NCBI RefSeq assembly: GCF_900156465.1
Contig: NZ_LT707064.1
Coordinates: 3,132,501-3,196,500 of the forward strand
From: Pseudomonas sp. 7SR1
GTDB taxonomy: Bacteria; Pseudomonadota; Gammaproteobacteria; Pseudomonadales; Pseudomonadaceae
Reading direction: 5' to 3'
Length of the DNA stretch: 64,000 nucleotides
Of this stretch, positions 24,590 through 33,310 are shown piece by piece (the stretch's first letter is position 1; every line of letters begins with the position of its first letter). The notes beneath the pieces are model-generated. The model was given only the letters and a program-made list of their open reading frames with translations. It was not told the DNA's origin and made no database searches. The position numbers were made by a program, and so were the translations under genes.

Positions 24590-27500
24590 ATGGAACAGAT
24601 GCGTCGTATCGAGGAAGCTGTCGACAGTTCCCAAGGCACCCTGACGGTTTGCCACGAGCAGCCCTCGCTGATGGGCATGGAGCGGCTGATCCGTTTCGCT
24701 GGACGTCCCCCGATAATCAGCACGGCGGCCTTGCCTTGCACCCGCGGCGGCCAGCTGTCCTTGGTCACGGGCGAGGGATTGCTGAGCCTTGACGACGGTC
24801 AGCTCGATGGCCGGATGCCGTTTGTCTTCACTCGCATGTACCGCAGCGGTGCCGCCGATCAGGACCTGGGCCTGGGACGTGGCTGGAGCCATGCCCTGGC
24901 GCATCGCTTGCGGCTTGAAGACGGGCAAGTCATCTGGATCGACCAGGAAAACCGTCGGACGACCTTTCCCCTGCCCAGCGTCCAGCGCCCGGCGATTCAA
25001 CATGGCCTGGTCCACGCGGCGATTTACCTGGGGGGCGAACCGGATGAGATGATCATTGCCCAGCCGGGTGGGCAAGCACCTTTCCTGCATTTTCGCGACG
25101 GCCAACTGATCGCCCTCAGCGACCGCTACGGCAACCGCCTGACCCTGCAGCGCAACATCCATGGCGATATCAGTCGCCTCGACAACGGTGTCGGACGCTG
25201 CCTGCGCCTGCGTTACGAGCAGCGCCACCTGGTGGCCATCGACTACCAGAGCTTCCATCCGGCCCTGACCCTGGACGACGCCTGGCGTACCGAGCAGACC
25301 TTGATGTCCTACCGCTATGACGGGCGCCTGCGACTCATCGAAGCGACCAATGCCGCCGGTGAGAGCGAGCGCTACGACTACGACGACCAGCACGTCATCC
25401 TCCAGAGGCAACTGGCCGGTGGCGCGAGTTTTTTCTGGGAGTGGGAGGGGGCCGGGAAGTCGGCCCGCTGCGTGCGGTATTGGGCCTCGTTCCCGCAGTT
25501 GGACATCCGTTATCGCTGGGGCGAGGGCGGTTGCGTCACGGTCCGACACCTCGACGGCAGCGAAGAGGCGTACATCCACGACGAGCAGGCCCGTCTGGTG
25601 CGCAAGGTCGATCCCGATGGCGGCGAGCACCTCAAGGCCTACGACGAACAGGGGCGTTTGATCGCTGAGCAGGATCCCCTGGGCGGCGTCACCGAATACC
25701 GTTACGACGAGGACGGACGGCTGGCAGCGCTGATTCCACCGAACGAACTGCCTACGACCTACGAATACCGCAACGGTGTCCTGTACGCCAAGGCGCGCGG
25801 TGATGCGAGATGGACCTACCGGTGCAATGCCCAGGGTGACGTGATCGAGGTCATTGACCCGGGTCGACAAAGTACCGGTTATGCCTATGACGCTCACGGA
25901 CAGTTGTCGGCGATCCGCTATCCGGACGGCGGCGAACACCGCTTCGCTCGCGATGCTCTGGGGCAGTTGGCTGAAGAAACCTTGCCAGATGGCAGTCGAC
26001 GGGCGTTTACCTACGACCTCCTCGGGCGTTTGCTGACCTGCCAGGACGAACACGGTGGCTTGACCCATTATCAATGGGACGCCGTGGGGCGCCTGCTTCA
26101 GGCGACCTCGCCAACCGGTGCCAGCCGCGCCTGGCACTACAACGCCTACGGCAAGATCACCCGTGAACGCGACGAACAGGGCCGCATCACCCATTACGAA
26201 TATGCCGATGATTGGCCCTTGGTCAGCCGACGCATCAACCCCGATGGCAGCGAGCTGCACTACCGATATGACTCGGCGCGGTTGCTACTGACCGAAATCG
26301 AAAATGAATCCGGGGAAAAATACCAGCTGGACTACACCCCCGGCGGCCTGATCCGACGGCAAGTCGGCTTCGACGGCCAGCGTACGGACTACGTCTATGA
26401 CCTCAACGGAGGCCTGCTGGAAAAAACCGACTTCGGCGTCGATGGCAGCCAGTGGCTGACGACCTACCAGCGCGACGCGGCCGGGCGGCTTCGGGTCAAG
26501 ACCTTGCCCGACGGACAGTCGATCCAGTACCGCTACGACAGGCTGGGACGGCTGGCGGAGGTCAGCGATGGCAGCGATCACCCGCTGGTCTTCGAGTACG
26601 ACGCCCAGGACCGGCTGGTCGCCGAACATCAAGGCCAGGGCACCCTGCGTTATCGCTACGATACCTGCGGGCGGCTCGATCGCATGGGCTTGCCGGACAA
26701 CAGCCAGGTCGATTTCCATTACGCCGCAGGGGGGATGCTCACTGCCATCGACCTCAACGGTGAGCGCCTCACCGAACATCGTTACCGGGCCGGTCGCGAA
26801 TGGCAGCGTCAACAGGGACTGCTGCTCAGCCACTATGACTACGATGACCAGGGCCGTCTCAGGGCTTGTACGGTGCAACAGAACCGGCAGTCCTTGTTCT
26901 GGCGCGCTTTTACCTACAGTGCCAAGGGAAACCTTGAGGTCATTTCCGACAGCCATGATGGACAGTGCACTTATCGGTACGATGGCTCGGATCGGCTGAT
27001 CCGCATCGAGCGTGGCCAGGATGAGCCGCCGCAACCCTTCGGCCACGGCCCGGTTGGCAATCTGCCGCAGGGCCCTTACCCGCCCAGCCTCGAGGACAAC
27101 CGCCTGCCCAGCGAAGGCGACCACCACGCCGACTACGACGCCTTTGGCAATCTGATCCGCGAGCGTCACGGTGAGGCTCACGTCCTCCTCACTGAATACC
27201 GGTATGACACTCAGCATCGCCTGATCGGCGTCACCACGCCGGAAGGTCGCGAAATGTCCTACCGCTACGACGCGTTTGGCCGACGCATCAGCAAGACCGT
27301 CGAAGGCCTGACCACTAGGTTTTTCTGGCAGGGGGATTTCCTCGTCGCTGAAAGCAGTCCGCGCCACTACCGCAGCTACCTCTACGAGCCCGGCACCTTC
27401 CGCCCACTGGCGATGCTCGACGGCAAAGGCCTGAACAGCTGCCCGTTCTACTACCACCTCGACCATCTGGGGCTGCCCCAGGAACTGACCAACTATGGCG

Positions 27501-27817
27501 GCCAGATCGTCTGGTCGGCGCGCTACACCGGCTACGGCAGGGCCTGTGCGATCGAGCACGGCGGCGGCGAAGAGCTGGAGCAGCCGCTGCGTTCGCACGG
27601 CCAGTACTTCGACCCCGAGACGGGTCTGCACTATGATCGGCACCGCTACTGCAATCCTGAAACCGGCCGCTACCTGACAGCCGATCCGAGCCAACTGGCG
27701 GCTGTGTTCGGTGGGGTGTCGCTATACGGTGGCCACGTCCACATCCTTCGCAGGCTCTGCCTCGACCAGGTACACGCTGCCTCCGGCCATGTCCTTGGCA
27801 TGATGCTTGGCCTGTGA
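24590..27817 (+). CDS. Rhs-family YD-repeat protein lacking a C-terminal toxin tip
   Basis: 1075-aa Rhs core. Residues about 55-130 resemble the N-terminal DUF6531 segment (DGRMPFVFTRMYRSG, LGRGWSH). Then more than twenty YD repeats build the encapsulating beta-cocoon (for example YRYDEDGRLAALI, YAYDAHGQLSAIRYPDG, FTYDLLGRLLTCQDEHG). The C-terminal core motif is present as YFDPETGLHYDRHRYCNPET and GRYLTADP, but the usual continuation to LAGGxNxYxY and DPxG is corrupted (PSQLAAVFGGVSLYGG). The frame then runs into DNA antisense to the c-di-GMP gene and stops after about 30 unrelated residues. There is no variable toxin domain, no immunity gene, no PAAR or VgrG. Probably a degenerate or orphan Rhs, left by a deletion at its 3' end. 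Confidence 0.85.
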   Translation: MEQMRRIEEAVDSSQGTLTVCHEQPSLMGMERLIRFAGRPPIISTAALPCTRGGQLSLVTGEGLLSLDDGQLDGRMPFVFTRMYRSGAADQDLGLGRGWSHALAHRLRLEDGQVIWIDQENRRTTFPLPSVQRPAIQHGLVHAAIYLGGEPDEMIIAQPGGQAPFLHFRDGQLIALSDRYGNRLTLQRNIHGDISRLDNGVGRCLRLRYEQRHLVAIDYQSFHPALTLDDAWRTEQTLMSYRYDGRLRLIEATNAAGESERYDYDDQHVILQRQLAGGASFFWEWEGAGKSARCVRYWASFPQLDIRYRWGEGGCVTVRHLDGSEEAYIHDEQARLVRKVDPDGGEHLKAYDEQGRLIAEQDPLGGVTEYRYDEDGRLAALIPPNELPTTYEYRNGVLYAKARGDARWTYRCNAQGDVIEVIDPGRQSTGYAYDAHGQLSAIRYPDGGEHRFARDALGQLAEETLPDGSRRAFTYDLLGRLLTCQDEHGGLTHYQWDAVGRLLQATSPTGASRAWHYNAYGKITRERDEQGRITHYEYADDWPLVSRRINPDGSELHYRYDSARLLLTEIENESGEKYQLDYTPGGLIRRQVGFDGQRTDYVYDLNGGLLEKTDFGVDGSQWLTTYQRDAAGRLRVKTLPDGQSIQYRYDRLGRLAEVSDGSDHPLVFEYDAQDRLVAEHQGQGTLRYRYDTCGRLDRMGLPDNSQVDFHYAAGGMLTAIDLNGERLTEHRYRAGREWQRQQGLLLSHYDYDDQGRLRACTVQQNRQSLFWRAFTYSAKGNLEVISDSHDGQCTYRYDGSDRLIRIERGQDEPPQPFGHGPVGNLPQGPYPPSLEDNRLPSEGDHHADYDAFGNLIRERHGEAHVLLTEYRYDTQHRLIGVTTPEGREMSYRYDAFGRRISKTVEGLTTRFFWQGDFLVAESSPRHYRSYLYEPGTFRPLAMLDGKGLNSCPFYYHLDHLGLPQELTNYGGQIVWSARYTGYGRACAIEHGGGEELEQPLRSHGQYFDPETGLHYDRHRYCNPETGRYLTADPSQLAAVFGGVSLYGGHVHILRRLCLDQVHAASGHVLGMMLGL

Positions 27818-29500
27818 AGCCAGTTCCGCCAGCTGGCTGGCGTCCAGCTCCTCGCACGCCTCCGACCGCAGATACACCACCCCGATGGACAGTGACAACA
27901 ACGCAAACTCCTGGCGGACCCCTTGCCGGTTCAGTGCGGTAAAGCATCCCGCTTCCAGGTGTTCGGGGCGATAGAAGCGCCGGCAGTGGGTCTGGAAGTC
28001 GCTCAGAAGCTGGTCCAGGCGCTTGCGCCAGTCTTCCGGGCCAAGGACCAGCAGGAAGTCGTCGCCGCCGATGTGGCCGACGAAGTCGCGGCTGGGGTCG
28101 ATGCGTTCGTTCAGGCATTGGGCCAGGCACAGCAGGACTTCATCGCCTCGGCCGTAGCCATAGATATCGTTGAAGGGTTTGAAACTGTCGATGTCCACGT
28201 AGCAGATCACCGATTCCTGCCGTTGCTGCAGCAGGCGGGTCAGGCATTGCTGGATGGGGACGTTGCCCGGCAGCAGGGTCAGGGGGTTGGCGTAGCGGGC
28301 CTGCTGGATTTTCAGCTCGGTGATGAGCTTGAGCACGTCGATCACCCGCCCCAGTCCCAGGTAACCGCCGTTGAGGGTGATGATGAAGTCTTCTTCGATG
28401 CGTTGCCGGGCGCGGCTGGTGATGAGGCGGCTGACCTGCTGCAGCGACTGGTTCAGCTCCACGGCCAGGAAGTCATCGCTCATCAGGCGGCTGATGGGTT
28501 TGCGGGCGAACAGGTCGGTGGCGAAGGGCTTGAGCAGGGCGTCCGAAAGCGAATGGCGATGGACGATGCCACAGGGGTGGTTCTGGTTGTCCAGTACCGC
28601 CAGGGAATTGAGGTTGGCCTGGCGCCGAAAGGCCTCCAGCACTGTGGCCGTGGGAGTGTCGTGAGCCACGGCCGGTTGTTCGTTGAGCAAGGCCCCGAGG
28701 TCGTTGACCTCATCGTTCAGCGATACTGCGCCGCTGTCCTGCCTGGGCATGAGCGCCCTGGCGTCCCGGGACGGCTGCTCCTGGGGGCGGGCCAGCAGGT
28801 AACCCTGGACCAGGTCGACGCCCATCTCGATCAGTACCGCCAGTTCCTCGGGCAGTTCGATGCCTTCGGCGATGACCTGCGACCGTGAGGTGCGGGCGAT
28901 CTTCAGGATCGAACCGACGAATTCGCGCTTGAGAGCGTCCTGGTGAATGCCATCGATGAAATGCCGATCGATCTTCACATAGTCGGGCCGCAATTCGGAC
29001 CACAGTCGCAGGCTCGAATAACCAGCCCCCAGGTCGTCCAGGGCGATGGAAAAGCCCATGGCGCGATAATGATGCAAGGCGGTCTGCAGGAGCTGGAAGT
29101 CGTCGATGGGGGTTTGCTCGGTCAGTTCGATCACCACCTGGCTGGGTGGAATGCCGAAATCCTGCAACAGCTGCAATGTGCGGCCGGTCTGGTGCGCCGA
29201 CTCCAGCAGCGATTCGGGCGAGACGTTCAGAAACAGTTTGCCCGGCAGTTTCTGCTCGTTGAAACGCTGGCAGGCGCTGCGCCGGCAGGCCAGTTCCAGT
29301 TCACTGAGCCGTCCGGCCTGGCGTGCCACGGAGAGCAGGGCGATGGGGGAGTGCAACGGGCTGTTGGACGGTCCGCGGGTCAGGGCCTCATAACCCACGA
29401 TGCGTCGTTCGGAAAGGCAGATGATCGGTTGGAACAGGCTGTGCAAACCGCTTTGAGTCAGGATTGAACTCAAGGCACCCAGCTGTTCGGTCGTGGTCAT
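27722..29500 (-). CDS. EAL-CBS-GGDEF c-di-GMP signalling protein
   Basis: 592-aa cytoplasmic protein. The EAL domain comes first (about 10-250) and has the catalytic set: EALTRG, NVSPES, ELTEQ, ALDDLGAGYSS, DYVKID and AEGIE, so phosphodiesterase activity is likely. A CBS pair follows (about 275-400). The C-terminal GGDEF domain (about 425-575) carries GGDDF instead of GG(D/E)EF, so cyclase activity is doubtful and it may act as a GTP or c-di-GMP sensor. Start ATG 29500 lies just after the prc terminator and has AGAGAT upstream; the longer frame to 29566 would span that terminator. Its last codons overlap the end of the truncated rhs gene on the opposite strand. A similar EAL-CBS-GGDEF gene lies next to the Prc protease gene in P. 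aeruginosa. Confidence 0.92.
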   Translation of the reverse strand: MTTTEQLGALSSILTQSGLHSLFQPIICLSERRIVGYEALTRGPSNSPLHSPIALLSVARQAGRLSELELACRRSACQRFNEQKLPGKLFLNVSPESLLESAHQTGRTLQLLQDFGIPPSQVVIELTEQTPIDDFQLLQTALHHYRAMGFSIALDDLGAGYSSLRLWSELRPDYVKIDRHFIDGIHQDALKREFVGSILKIARTSRSQVIAEGIELPEELAVLIEMGVDLVQGYLLARPQEQPSRDARALMPRQDSGAVSLNDEVNDLGALLNEQPAVAHDTPTATVLEAFRRQANLNSLAVLDNQNHPCGIVHRHSLSDALLKPFATDLFARKPISRLMSDDFLAVELNQSLQQVSRLITSRARQRIEEDFIITLNGGYLGLGRVIDVLKLITELKIQQARYANPLTLLPGNVPIQQCLTRLLQQRQESVICYVDIDSFKPFNDIYGYGRGDEVLLCLAQCLNERIDPSRDFVGHIGGDDFLLVLGPEDWRKRLDQLLSDFQTHCRRFYRPEHLEAGCFTALNRQGVRQEFALLSLSIGVVYLRSEACEELDASQLAELASQAKHHAKDMAGGSVYLVEAEPAKDVDVATV

Positions 29501-29514
29501 GGCTATCTCTGGCG

Positions 29515-29556
29515 AAAAAAAAGGACTGGGCGCCTCCCGCTGGGGGCGCCCGGTCC
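29515..29556 (-). terminator. Terminator of the prc gene
   Basis: On the minus strand: GGACCGGGCGCC / GGCGCCCAGTCC stem followed by eight Ts, 70 bp after the protease stop. Confidence 0.88.
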
Positions 29557-29626
29557 TGTATTTCACGACAGAATGATGTCAGTTTGATGACGCTCCGAGG
29601 AGCGGTAGCATTAAATGGCTATCACC

Positions 29627-31705
29627 TTAATGTTTCGCGACCGCCGTGTTGAGTTTCAGGTAATCCAACAGGATTCGCCCGGTCTCGCTCAGGTAGGCAT
29701 CGTCTTCCGGCTTGGTTTTTTCCGGCTCGGTGATGAGGTCTTCGTCCTCTTTCTTCAATTCCTTGAGCGGTTCTTCACCCTTGGCCTTGCGGCGCAGGTT
29801 TTCCATCGCCAGTTGCTTGGCCTCGATGTCGGTGTGTTGCGCGCGACGCTCGGTTTCGTTGAGGGTGACGGTCTTCTCGGTCATCAGTTTCTGCGCCAGG
29901 GCCAGCTTGTCGCGGATGAACACGAATTCCGCGTCCTGGGCCGTGCGGGCGTCATGCTCGGACTTGAGCTGGGCCAGGAACGGCTTGAACGGGTCCACCG
30001 CCGGTTTGATCGCCGGCCGGATGGTGTCCCACGGCATGGCTTCGGGCAGGGCGCTTTCGCCGATTTCCTTGGTGTCGATGATCGACGGGTAATCGATATC
30101 CGGCAGCACGCCCTGATGCTGGGTGCTCTGCCCGGAAACCCGGTAGAACTTGGCCAGGGTCAGTTTCAGCTCGCCATGGTTGAGCGGCTGGATGGTCTGC
30201 ACGGTGCCTTTGCCGAAGGTCTGGCCACCGATGATGAGCGCCCGGTGGTAGTCCTGCATGGCGCCAGCGAAGATCTCCGAGGCCGAAGCCGACAGGCGAT
30301 TGACCAGCAATGCCATCGGGCCCTTGTAGAACGCGCCCGGGTTTTCGTCTTCGAGCACATCCACCCGGCCATCGGCGTTGCGTACCAGCACGGTCGGGCC
30401 CTTGTCGATGAACAGGCTGGTCAGCTCGGTTGCTTCCTGCAGGGAACCACCGCCATTGTTGCGCAAGTCGATGACCACGCCGTCGACCTTTTCCTTCTGC
30501 AATTCGGTCAGCAGTTTCTTGACGTCGCGAGTGGTGCTCTTGTAGTCCGGGTCACCGGCGCGGAAGGCTTTGAAGTCCAGGTAGAAGGCCGGGATCTCGA
30601 TGATGCCGAGCTTGTAGTCCTTACCGTCCTGCTTGAGTTTGAGGACCGATTTCTTCGCGGCCTGTTCTTCCAGCTTCACCGCTTCACGGGTAATCGACAC
30701 GACCTTGCTGGTCTGGTCGTTCGGGGCATTGCTGGCCGGGATGACTTCCAGGCGCACCACCGAGCCTTTCGGACCACGGATCAGCTTGACCACTTCGTCC
30801 AGGCGCCAGCCGACCACATCGACCATTTCCTTGTCACCCTGGGCGACGCCGATGATCTTGTCCGCCGGGCTTACCTGCTTGGTCTTGTCGGCGGGGCCTG
30901 CCGGCACCAGGCGCACGATTTTCACCTGGTCGTTGTCGCTCTGCAGCACCGCACCGATGCCTTCCAGGGACAGACTCATGTTGATGTCGAAGTTTTCCGC
31001 GTTATCCGGTGACAGATAATTGGTATGCGGGTCGTAGGACATGGCGAAGGTGTTGATATACGCCTGGAAGATGTCCTCGGCGCGGGTCTGGTCCAGGCGT
31101 GCCAGCTGATTCTTGTAGCGCTTGATCAGGGTTTCCTGGATCTGCTTGGGTTCCTTGCCGGCGATCTTCATGCGCAGGACTTCGTCCTTGACGCGTTTGC
31201 GCCACAGGTCGTCCAGTTCGGCGGTGTTTTTGAGCCAGGGGGCGTCCTTGCGATCCACCAGCAAGGTTTCCTTGGCATTGAAGTCGATTTTGTCGACGCC
31301 TTTGTTCAGTTCGGCAAGGGCGTAGTCCAGACGCGCTTTCACGCGATCCAGGTAGCGTTTGTAGATGATGAACCCTGCGTTCAGGTCGCCGCTCTTGAGG
31401 AAGTCGTCGAACTGGGTTTTCCACTTGTCGAATTCGGCGATGTCGCTGGCCAGGAAATAACTGCGCGACGGATCGAGCAGCTTCAGGTAGCTGTCATAGA
31501 TGATGACGGAGCGTGCATCGTCGAGGGGAGGCTTGCTGTAGTGATGGCGCTTGAGCAACTCGACGACGTTAAGGCTGGCAATGACCTCGTCGCGATCGGG
31601 TTGAAGCTTGTCCCAGCTGTTGGCTGCGAACGTATCGCTCGACAGCGGCAACAGACCGAGGCCAATGACAAGCGCAAGGGCAGTGCTGGGGAACAGGTGC
31701 TTCAT
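29627..31705 (-). CDS. prc: Carboxy-terminal processing (tail-specific) protease
   Basis: 692-aa periplasmic S41 serine protease (Prc/Tsp; AlgO in P. aeruginosa, where it affects alginate by acting in regulated proteolysis of MucA). Signal peptide residues 1-27 (ending DTFAANS). A helical N-terminal region is followed by a PDZ domain (about 235-320, GIGAVLQSDNDQVKIVRLVP) and the protease domain with catalytic Ser in NRLSASASEIFAGAM (near 460) and catalytic Lys in TFGKGTVQ about 25 residues later. The C-terminal domain is long and charged. ATG 31705 gives a canonical signal peptide; ATG 31738 adds 11 residues and cannot be excluded. Terminator follows. The oxidoreductase gene diverges from it. 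Confidence 0.93.
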   Translation of the reverse strand: MKHLFPSTALALVIGLGLLPLSSDTFAANSWDKLQPDRDEVIASLNVVELLKRHHYSKPPLDDARSVIIYDSYLKLLDPSRSYFLASDIAEFDKWKTQFDDFLKSGDLNAGFIIYKRYLDRVKARLDYALAELNKGVDKIDFNAKETLLVDRKDAPWLKNTAELDDLWRKRVKDEVLRMKIAGKEPKQIQETLIKRYKNQLARLDQTRAEDIFQAYINTFAMSYDPHTNYLSPDNAENFDINMSLSLEGIGAVLQSDNDQVKIVRLVPAGPADKTKQVSPADKIIGVAQGDKEMVDVVGWRLDEVVKLIRGPKGSVVRLEVIPASNAPNDQTSKVVSITREAVKLEEQAAKKSVLKLKQDGKDYKLGIIEIPAFYLDFKAFRAGDPDYKSTTRDVKKLLTELQKEKVDGVVIDLRNNGGGSLQEATELTSLFIDKGPTVLVRNADGRVDVLEDENPGAFYKGPMALLVNRLSASASEIFAGAMQDYHRALIIGGQTFGKGTVQTIQPLNHGELKLTLAKFYRVSGQSTQHQGVLPDIDYPSIIDTKEIGESALPEAMPWDTIRPAIKPAVDPFKPFLAQLKSEHDARTAQDAEFVFIRDKLALAQKLMTEKTVTLNETERRAQHTDIEAKQLAMENLRRKAKGEEPLKELKKEDEDLITEPEKTKPEDDAYLSETGRILLDYLKLNTAVAKH

Positions 31706-31844
31706 ACTGATTCGACGCAGGGACAATTGATAACGCATATTAGGCCGTCTTTGAAGTCGCCGGTTCCATGTGGCCCGGGCGCATAATGCAAGAAAGCCCG
31801 GCGTTGCGGCAACGGGCCCAGTCGAGACTCACTATGGAGGCACC

Positions 31845-32807
31845 GTGAAAGCATTGCAAGGCGTTGAAGGCCAAGTGGTATGGGCTGATGAGCCAAGTCC
31901 GGCATGTGATGCCGGCCAAGTTCGCATCCGCGTGGCGGCTGCCGGCCTGAATCGGGCCGATTTGTTACAAAAGGCCGGGCATTACCCGCCGCCGCCCGGT
32001 GCCAGTCAGGTACTGGGGCTGGAGTGTTCCGGAGTGATCAGCGAGGTAGGGCCGGGCTCGTCCTGGCAGGTTGGCGACCGTGTCTGTGCCTTGCTCGCCG
32101 GCGGCGGTATGGCGCAGGAAGTGGTGGTCGATGGCCGGCATGTCCTGCCCGTGCCCGAGGGCCTTTCCATGGCTGAAGCCGCCGCGCTGCCTGAGGTCTA
32201 CAGCACCGCATGGCTGAATCTGTTTCAGCTGGCTGCGCTCAAGCCGGGCGAGAAAGTGCTCCTGCACGCCGGAGCCAGTGGCGTCGGATCGGCGGCTATC
32301 CAGCTGTGCAAGGCGTTCGGCAACCCGTGCTGGGTCAGTGTTGGCTCGGCGGATCGGTTGGCCTATTGCGAGGCGTTGGGCGCTCAGGGCGGCGTGGTTC
32401 GCACCGATGGCATGGACAGCCTGAACGACTTCGGTCCCTTCGACGTGATTCTCGATCCGGTGGGCGCCAGTTACGCCCCGCTCAACGTGAAACTTTTGTC
32501 AGTTGACGGGCGTTGGGTATTGATCGGCCTGATGGGCGGTCGGGAAACCCAGCTGGACCTGGCGCAGGTACTTGCCAAGCGCATCCAGTTGCTGGGCTCG
32601 ACCCTGCGCAGTCGCGATGGGCAGTTCAAAGCCGATCTGCTGCGAGAGTTGGGCGAGCATGTCTGGCCGCTGTTCAGCGAGAAACGCCTGAGTCCGCAAC
32701 TGGCCGGGACCTTTGCCATCGGGGATGCCGAAGCGGCGTTTGCAGAGCTGGCGAGCAACAAAGTGTCAGGCAAGTTGGTGCTGGTAATCGATGAAAGCCT
32801 GAGCTGA
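31845..32807 (+). CDS. NAD(P)H:quinone oxidoreductase (zinc-independent MDR family)
   Basis: 320-aa cytosolic oxidoreductase of the quinone-oxidoreductase branch of the medium-chain dehydrogenases. The GroES-like N-terminal half (about 1-125) contains NRADLLQKAGHYPPPPGASQ, typical of the QOR/PIG3 group, and lacks zinc ligands. The Rossmann fold begins with LLHAGASGVGSAAIQL (near 138-153). Probably reduces quinones with NADPH. I chose GTG 31845 because GGAGG sits 5 nt upstream and the codons before it read as non-protein; the frame itself is open further upstream. Confidence 0.9.
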   Translation: MKALQGVEGQVVWADEPSPACDAGQVRIRVAAAGLNRADLLQKAGHYPPPPGASQVLGLECSGVISEVGPGSSWQVGDRVCALLAGGGMAQEVVVDGRHVLPVPEGLSMAEAAALPEVYSTAWLNLFQLAALKPGEKVLLHAGASGVGSAAIQLCKAFGNPCWVSVGSADRLAYCEALGAQGGVVRTDGMDSLNDFGPFDVILDPVGASYAPLNVKLLSVDGRWVLIGLMGGRETQLDLAQVLAKRIQLLGSTLRSRDGQFKADLLRELGEHVWPLFSEKRLSPQLAGTFAIGDAEAAFAELASNKVSGKLVLVIDESLS

Positions 32808-32952
32808 TCCCTGGCCCATGGGAAGCAGATTGTCCGATAAGCGGGGTCTGTTTCCCCCCTGCACTGTTCTGACGACACTCCGGCGAGGAAGCGAACCTCC
32901 GTCGTGGATCGGTGAACACGCCAGGCTGTTCGCTCCGCTGGAAAGCCCATGC

Positions 32953-32972
32953 ACCTGTCAGGTCTGACAGTA
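32953..32972. promoter_or_regulatory. lux-type box (candidate quorum-sensing operator)
   Basis: ACCTGTCAGGTCTGACAGTA contains a perfect inverted repeat CTGTCAG-GT-CTGACAG and fits the CT-N12-AG consensus of LuxR-type boxes. Its centre is about 43 bp before a plausible start point given a weak -10 (CTAGAG, 32994-32999). It is 87 bp before the start codon of the calcium-loop protein gene. Confidence 0.6.
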
Positions 32973-33058
32973 GACACCATGGAGAAAGCCGCCCTAGAGT
33001 GGGTTCGAGAGTAATAGTTGTCTCTCTGTTCAGTGTCACTAACAGAAGAGGTGATGTG

Positions 33059-33301
33059 ATGGCTACAAAAGAACTCCGCATGAGCCAAGAGTACGTTGAC
33101 GACAATAGATCGCCCGACGTTGTCCTGGAGATCTACAAAGGCAGGAAATTGCAGTTCGCGACCTTTGTCACGGCTTCGAAAAAGAACGGACCCTACGACA
33201 CCGTCAACGTCAAAACCGACATTGATGGCGACGGTGATATGGACAGGCAAGACGAAAAAACAATTCTGGATCTGGCAAAAGCCTTTTCCAAGTTCAAGTA
33301 G
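33059..33301 (+). CDS. Small protein with an EF-hand/dockerin-like calcium loop (80 aa)
   Basis: 80-aa protein, ATG 33059 with a strong AGAGGTGAT ribosome binding site. No signal peptide. Near residue 55 it carries TDIDGDGDMDRQDEKTILDL, which fits the DxDxDGxxxxxD calcium-binding loop of dockerin and EF-hand families, followed by a helix (AKAFSKF) to the C-terminus. The N-terminal 45 residues look like three beta-strands (VVLEIYKGRKLQFATFVTAS). It starts a two-gene unit with the VMO-I-like gene 9 bp downstream, behind the lux-type box. Homology not established; the calcium loop is read directly from the sequence. Confidence 0.72.
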   Translation: MATKELRMSQEYVDDNRSPDVVLEIYKGRKLQFATFVTASKKNGPYDTVNVKTDIDGDGDMDRQDEKTILDLAKAFSKFK

Positions 33302-33310
33302 GGCGCTGTC

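Noticed and set aside
24455..26260. 601-codon minus-strand frame opposite rhs
   Set aside because: Antisense of the YD repeats; the apparent periodicity is inherited from the rhs gene.
24590..29500. Active Rhs toxin delivery locus
   Set aside because: No tip domain, immunity gene, VgrG, PAAR or EagR adaptor; the Rhs 3' end is corrupted.
29615..31012. 465-codon + strand frame opposite prc
   Set aside because: Antisense shadow of the protease gene.
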